NCBI GenBank assembly: GCA_964444095.1
Contig: CAYUEW010000010.1
Span: forward strand, 1-22,251
Direction of reading: 5' to 3'
From: JAGLWP01 sp964444095
GTDB taxonomy: Archaea > Nanobdellota > Nanobdellia > Pacearchaeales > GW2011-AR1
DNA length: 22,251 bases
The notes beneath the pieces are model-generated. The model saw only the letters and a list, made by a program, of their open reading frames with translations. It searched no databases and was not told where the DNA came from. Each line of letters starts with the position of its first letter. The first letter of the stretch is position 1. Position numbers and translations under genes: made by a program. Of this stretch, positions 18,161 through 22,251 are shown piece after piece.

Positions 18161-21100
18161 AAACAAATAATCATCTTGTCGTAAAAAAGTATCTTAGAGA
18201 ACACTCTTTAGTTGAATCAAACTTAACATCATTTAATGATTTTATTGAATATAGGATGCAGGAAATTGTGGATGAAATTTCTTCAAACATTGACAATGAA
18301 GATTTTGAAATAAAATTAGGAAAGATTAAAGTTGAACGTCCAAAGATTATCGAAGCAGATGGTAGTTCTTCTTTGGTTCTCCCATATGAATCAAGAATTA
18401 GAAAATTAACTTATGCAGCTCCAATTACTCTCGAAATAACTGTAAGAAAAGGAGACCAAGTTGATTCTGAAACTGTAGAAATTGGAAAAATTCCAATTAT
18501 GGTAAAAAGTAATGTTTGCAATATTCACGGAATGTCAAAAGACGAACTCGTTAAAAATTATTCAGACCCATTAGATCCTGGAGGATATTTTATTATTAAC
18601 GGAAATGAAAGAGTAATGATTATGGCTGAAGACCTTGCTGAAAATCAGCCGTTCATTGAAACAGATTCTAAAGGTGTTTTGACTCTTCGATTATTTTCTT
18701 TGAGAGGGACATATAGAATTCCAATAAGAGTTACAGAAAATAAAGAAGGAATCTTTGAAGTTTCTTTTAGTCGATTCAGAGATTTGCCTGCAATCGTTAT
18801 CCTTAAAGCATTAGGGCTGACAAAAGAATCTGACATCGCGAAATATTTAGAAAAAGAAGAAGACAGTGTAATTGTTAATCTTTATGAATTTGCAGAATTA
18901 GCAACAAAGGAAGACGCAATGATGTACATTGCTGAGAAGACTAATTTGCAAGGTACGAAAAAAGAAATTCTTGATAGAGTAAAGCAAAGAATTGATTCTT
19001 ATTTGTTCCCACATATTGGACAAAAGAAAGAAGACAGAATGCGAAAGGCAATTACTCTTTGTAAATTAATAAAACAATTTTTGATTGCTAAGGATAATCC
19101 TACATTAAGAACAGACAAAGATCATTATGCTAACAAAAGAGTTAGACTTTCTGGGGATTTACTTGCAACATTATTTAGAGTGAATTTAGGAATTCTTATT
19201 CGAGACATTCAATATTCTTTACAAAAATCTTCTAAACGGAAGAAGTTTTTTTCTATAAAAATTATTGCTAAATCAACTTTATTTTCTCACAGAGTTGAAT
19301 CTGCAATTGCTACAGGAAGTTGGACTGGTGAGCGAAGCGGTGTAACTCAAAATATGGATAGAACAAATTATCTTACTCTTACTTCTCAATTGCAAAGAGT
19401 TTCAAGTATGTTGGCTTCTGACCAAGAAAACTTTATGGCGCGAACATTGCATCCGACTAATTATGGAAGGTTCTGTCCAATTGAAACCCCAGAAGGAACA
19501 GAAATTGGATTGAGAAAAAATCTTGCTATTTTGAGCAAAGTTTCAACAAGGGTGAATTTGGATAAAGAAAAATTTCTTAAGGAATTGGAATCAGTTGGTT
19601 TAGAAAAAGAAGGGGTTGGGGGAAGTGATGTTTTCTTTAATGGAATGTTTGTTGGAAGCGTCGCAAATGTCGGAGAATTTGTTAAAAATATTAGAGAAAG
19701 AAGGAGAGATTCTTCTTTGCCAGTTCAATTAAACGTTAGGGACAATTTTTATTTTAATATTGTTTCAATTTCAACAGAGCCGGGCAGAGTTTTGAGGCCA
19801 TTAATAATTCTTGAGAATGGTTCTTCTAAATTAAAGAATGAACATTTGATTCAATTAGAGCAAGGAGAACTTAGCTGGGATGACTTGGTGAAAAAAGGAA
19901 TTATTGAATACCTCGACGCTGCTGAAGAAGAAAATGCCCTTGTTGCACTTTATGAAGAAGAAATAACTCCCAAACACACACATCTTGAAATAGATAGTAT
20001 TGATTTATTTGGAGTTGTTACAAGCTTGGTTCCATATGGAAATCACGATCAGAGTTCAAGATTAAACAGAGGAAGTAAAACTCAAAAGCAGGCATTAGGA
20101 TTATACGCTGCGAATTATTTGTGCCGACTTGATACAGATGTAAGTGTTTTACAATATCCGCAAAAACCAATTGTTAGAAGTTTTGTTTATGATATTTTCA
20201 ATACTTATCCTGCTGGACAGAATTTAATGGTAGCGATTATGACTTACGAAGGATACAATATGGAAGACGCACTTATTCTTAACAAGGGAAGTTTAGACAG
20301 GGGTGTGGGAAGAAGCTTTTACTTTAGACCTTATTCTGCAGTTGAAATGAATTATGCTGGAGGATTAAAAGATGAAATTGCTATTCCAGAAAAAGATGTT
20401 TCAGGTTATAAAACTGAAATAAGTTATCATCTTTTAGAAAATGACGGGATTGTTTATCCAGAAGCGTCGGTTAAAGAAGGAGAAGTTCTTATTGGAAAAA
20501 TGTCTCCTCCAAAGTTCTTGTCAGAAGCTAGGGAAATTTCTGTAAAGACAAAAAAAGAATCAAGTGTTACAATGAGGCAAGAAGAAAGTGGAATTGTTGA
20601 TGCTGTTTTTGTTTCAGAAGATGCAGAAGGGAATAAAATTATTCAGATTAAAACAAGAAATCAAAGAATTCCAGAATTGGGGGATAAATTTGCTACCTCT
20701 CATGGACAGAAAGGAGTTGTAGGAATGATTGTTCCTGAAACTGACATCCCATTCACATCTAAGGGAATTAGACCAGATGTTATTTTCAATCCACACGGAC
20801 TTCCGAGCAGAATGACTGTAGGTTATTTGTTAGAATTATTAGCTGGGAAAGTGGGCTGTTTGAAAGGAGAAATTATGGATGGTACTTCTTTCTCTGGAGT
20901 TGGAAAAGAAAAACTTGAAGATGAACTTACTAGATTGGGCTTCAGATACGACGGTAAAGAAACTATGTACAATGGAATTACTGGACAGAGAATGGCTGCA
21001 AAAATCTTTATTGGAAACTTGTATTATTTGAAACTAAAATATATGGTTGGGAACAAGATACATGGAAGAGCTTCTGGAAAAGTTGCTTTACTTACAAGAC

Positions 21101-21411
21101 AACCAACAGAAGGGCGGTCTCGTGGTGGAGCATTAAGACTTGGAGAAATGGAACAACAAGCATTAGTAGCACATGGTTCATCTTTACTTTTGAAAGAAAG
21201 ATACAGTTCTGATAAAGTAGTATTGCCAATTTGTACTAACTGTGGAAGTATTGGAATTGATGATAATATTAGAAATAAAGTAATTTGTCCTATTTGTAAT
21301 AGTGAAGATGTTGAACCAGTAGAAGTTTCATATGCATTCAAACTTTTAGTGGAAGAACTTCAAGGATTACACTTACACACACACTTTAAATTAAAAAATA
21401 AATATGAATAA
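18157..21411 (+). CDS. rpoB: DNA-directed RNA polymerase subunit Rpo2 (RpoB), single chain
   Basis: A 1084-aa second-largest polymerase subunit; many euryarchaea split it into B'' and B', but here it is uninterrupted. Landmarks: DPGGYFIINGNERVMI (fork/lobe region), NYGRFCPIETPEGTEIG (from about 436), GYNMEDALILNKGS (from 699), LGDKFATSHGQKG, the RSRGGALRLGEMEQQALVAHG region near the C-terminus, and a C-terminal zinc site CTNCGS ... CPICNS (from about 1026). It forms the catalytic cleft wall with RpoA1. The stop shares one base with the rpoA1 ATG (TAATG). Confidence 0.98.
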   Translation: MKTNNHLVVKKYLREHSLVESNLTSFNDFIEYRMQEIVDEISSNIDNEDFEIKLGKIKVERPKIIEADGSSSLVLPYESRIRKLTYAAPITLEITVRKGDQVDSETVEIGKIPIMVKSNVCNIHGMSKDELVKNYSDPLDPGGYFIINGNERVMIMAEDLAENQPFIETDSKGVLTLRLFSLRGTYRIPIRVTENKEGIFEVSFSRFRDLPAIVILKALGLTKESDIAKYLEKEEDSVIVNLYEFAELATKEDAMMYIAEKTNLQGTKKEILDRVKQRIDSYLFPHIGQKKEDRMRKAITLCKLIKQFLIAKDNPTLRTDKDHYANKRVRLSGDLLATLFRVNLGILIRDIQYSLQKSSKRKKFFSIKIIAKSTLFSHRVESAIATGSWTGERSGVTQNMDRTNYLTLTSQLQRVSSMLASDQENFMARTLHPTNYGRFCPIETPEGTEIGLRKNLAILSKVSTRVNLDKEKFLKELESVGLEKEGVGGSDVFFNGMFVGSVANVGEFVKNIRERRRDSSLPVQLNVRDNFYFNIVSISTEPGRVLRPLIILENGSSKLKNEHLIQLEQGELSWDDLVKKGIIEYLDAAEEENALVALYEEEITPKHTHLEIDSIDLFGVVTSLVPYGNHDQSSRLNRGSKTQKQALGLYAANYLCRLDTDVSVLQYPQKPIVRSFVYDIFNTYPAGQNLMVAIMTYEGYNMEDALILNKGSLDRGVGRSFYFRPYSAVEMNYAGGLKDEIAIPEKDVSGYKTEISYHLLENDGIVYPEASVKEGEVLIGKMSPPKFLSEAREISVKTKKESSVTMRQEESGIVDAVFVSEDAEGNKIIQIKTRNQRIPELGDKFATSHGQKGVVGMIVPETDIPFTSKGIRPDVIFNPHGLPSRMTVGYLLELLAGKVGCLKGEIMDGTSFSGVGKEKLEDELTRLGFRYDGKETMYNGITGQRMAAKIFIGNLYYLKLKYMVGNKIHGRASGKVALLTRQPTEGRSRGGALRLGEMEQQALVAHGSSLLLKERYSSDKVVLPICTNCGSIGIDDNIRNKVICPICNSEDVEPVEVSYAFKLLVEELQGLHLHTHFKLKNKYE

Positions 21412-22251
21412 TGGAACCAATAAGAAAACAAATTAGTGAAATAAGTTTCTCATTAGTTAATCCAGAAACTATCAAAAAACTTTCAGTAGCAAAAATAATC
21501 ACACCTGAACTTTACAATATTGATGGTTATCCAGTTGATGGGGGATTAATGGATTTAAGATTGGGTGCAATTGACCCAGGAGTAAGATGTAGAACTTGTG
21601 GTGGAAGAATCAAAGAATGTTTAGGACATTCGGGAAGCATAGACCTCGCAAGACCGGTTGTTCATTTAAAATATGTTCCTTTAATCGAACTTGGATTAAG
21701 ATGTTTTTGTAAGGGTTGTGGAAAGTTAATGCTTGCAGATAAATCTTTAGAAAAATATTCTCCAAGTGAAAGAGCGAAAAAAGCTAAAGATTCTAAAAAA
21801 TGTCCTCATTGTGGTATTGAAAACGAAAGAGTTAAATTGGACAAGCCTACGAGTTTTTACGTCGGTAAAAAAAGACTTTTCCCAACAGAAGTGAGAGAAA
21901 TTCTTACAAGCATTCCTGATGATGAATTAAGAAAAATAGGAGTGAACCCTGCAACTTGTAGACCAGAATGGGCAATCTTAACTATGCTTTTAGTTCCTCC
22001 TGTAACTGTGAGACCAAGTATTATTCTTGAAAATGGTGAAAGAAGTGAAGATGACTTAACACATAAACTTTCAGATATAATTCGGGCGAATCAAAGGCTT
22101 TGGGAAAATTTGAACGCTGGAGCACCGGAAGTTATCATAGAAGATTTGTGGGATTTATTACAATTTCACATCACGACATTTTTTGATAATACAGTTGCAA
22201 GAATACCTCCTGCTCGACATAGAAGTGGACAACCTTTGAAAACAATCACAG
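21411..22251 (+). CDS. rpoA1: DNA-directed RNA polymerase subunit Rpo1N (RpoA1), N-terminal part, cut by the window edge
   Basis: The first 280 residues are visible and open to the last base. They start MEPIRKQISEISFSLVNPE. The clamp-head zinc sites are CRTCGG ... CLGHSG and CFCKGCGK ... CPHCG. The VPPVTVRPSIILENGERS segment and the DIIRANQRL helix lead into the rudder/lid region. The catalytic NADFDGD motif is beyond the window. The start codon overlaps the rpoB stop by one base. Confidence 0.97.
   Translation, partial: MEPIRKQISEISFSLVNPETIKKLSVAKIITPELYNIDGYPVDGGLMDLRLGAIDPGVRCRTCGGRIKECLGHSGSIDLARPVVHLKYVPLIELGLRCFCKGCGKLMLADKSLEKYSPSERAKKAKDSKKCPHCGIENERVKLDKPTSFYVGKKRLFPTEVREILTSIPDDELRKIGVNPATCRPEWAILTMLLVPPVTVRPSIILENGERSEDDLTHKLSDIIRANQRLWENLNAGAPEVIIEDLWDLLQFHITTFFDNTVARIPPARHRSGQPLKTIT

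Noticed and set aside
1..22251. CRISPR array, insertion sequence or rRNA gene
   Set aside because: No regularly spaced repeats, no transposase-like protein and no rRNA-like sequence were seen on either strand.

Overview
The window looks like a piece of a small, AT-rich archaeal chromosome. The diagnostic genes are archaeal: Rpo7 (RpoE'), Spt4, ribosomal proteins S24e and S27ae, and an rpoH-rpoB-rpoA1 operon. Promoters are TATA boxes whose centres lie about 25 bp upstream of start codons. Gene packing is tight, and there are several lineage-type small proteins (a DUF5652-like membrane protein, a four-helix membrane protein with a Cys-rich loop). Together with a bacterial-type NrdR/class II RNR and a ThyX-like enzyme, this suggests a DPANN archaeon of the Woesearchaeota/Pacearchaeota kind. 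That placement is inference from gene content; no database search was possible.

Layout. (1) 2-2765: the 3' end of a type I restriction-modification locus (hsdM tail, hsdS), followed 3 bp later by an unrecognised 379-aa protein with an R-x4-H HEPN-type RNase motif. (2) 2959-4335: a DEAD-box RNA helicase (DEVD variant) with a basic, repetitive tail. (3) 4336-6558, minus strand: a translation/transcription operon with Fcf1-like PIN nuclease, rpo7, spt4, rps24e, rps27ae and a membrane protein. (4) 6615-7858: an overlapping pair, HTH protein plus large PIN protein, with toxin-antitoxin-like architecture but possibly housekeeping. (5) 7894-8135: tRNA-Trp, a possible 42-aa Cys/His peptide, and a palindromic operator. 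(6) 8133-10957: five genes joined by four ATGA overlaps: an ArsR-type regulator with a C-terminal Cys cluster, cysteine desulfurase, a DUF1858 redox-disulfide protein, an IscU scaffold and a TtuA/Ncs6-like tRNA thiolase. This reads as one sulfur-mobilisation unit. (7) 10960-11226: DUF5652-like protein on the minus strand. (8) 11333-17050: a dTTP supply block with two NrdR boxes, nrdR, B12-dependent RNR, a two-domain ThyX-like enzyme, dUTPase and thioredoxin. (9) 17043-17603: an unrecognised protein on the minus strand. (10) 17655-17833: tRNA-Lys(TTT), preceded by a duplicate of its own first 12 bases and three small hairpins. (11) 17966-22251: rpoH, rpoB (single uninterrupted chain) and the start of rpoA1, which runs off the window.

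How it fits together. In the sulfur operon IscS would take sulfur from cysteine, IscU would assemble Fe-S clusters and the thiolase (itself probably an Fe-S enzyme) would use both. The first gene, with a perfect 10-bp-arm palindrome between its TATA box and its start codon, is the obvious candidate regulator. In the deoxynucleotide block NrdR would repress the reductase through two boxes 32 bp apart, thioredoxin would reduce it, and ThyX-like protein and dUTPase would make dTMP from its products. The most unusual items are the possible Fe-S or sulfur-sensing ArsR operon, the HEPN protein at the end of the RM locus, the tandem ThyX-like protein and the duplicated 5' end of tRNA-Lys.
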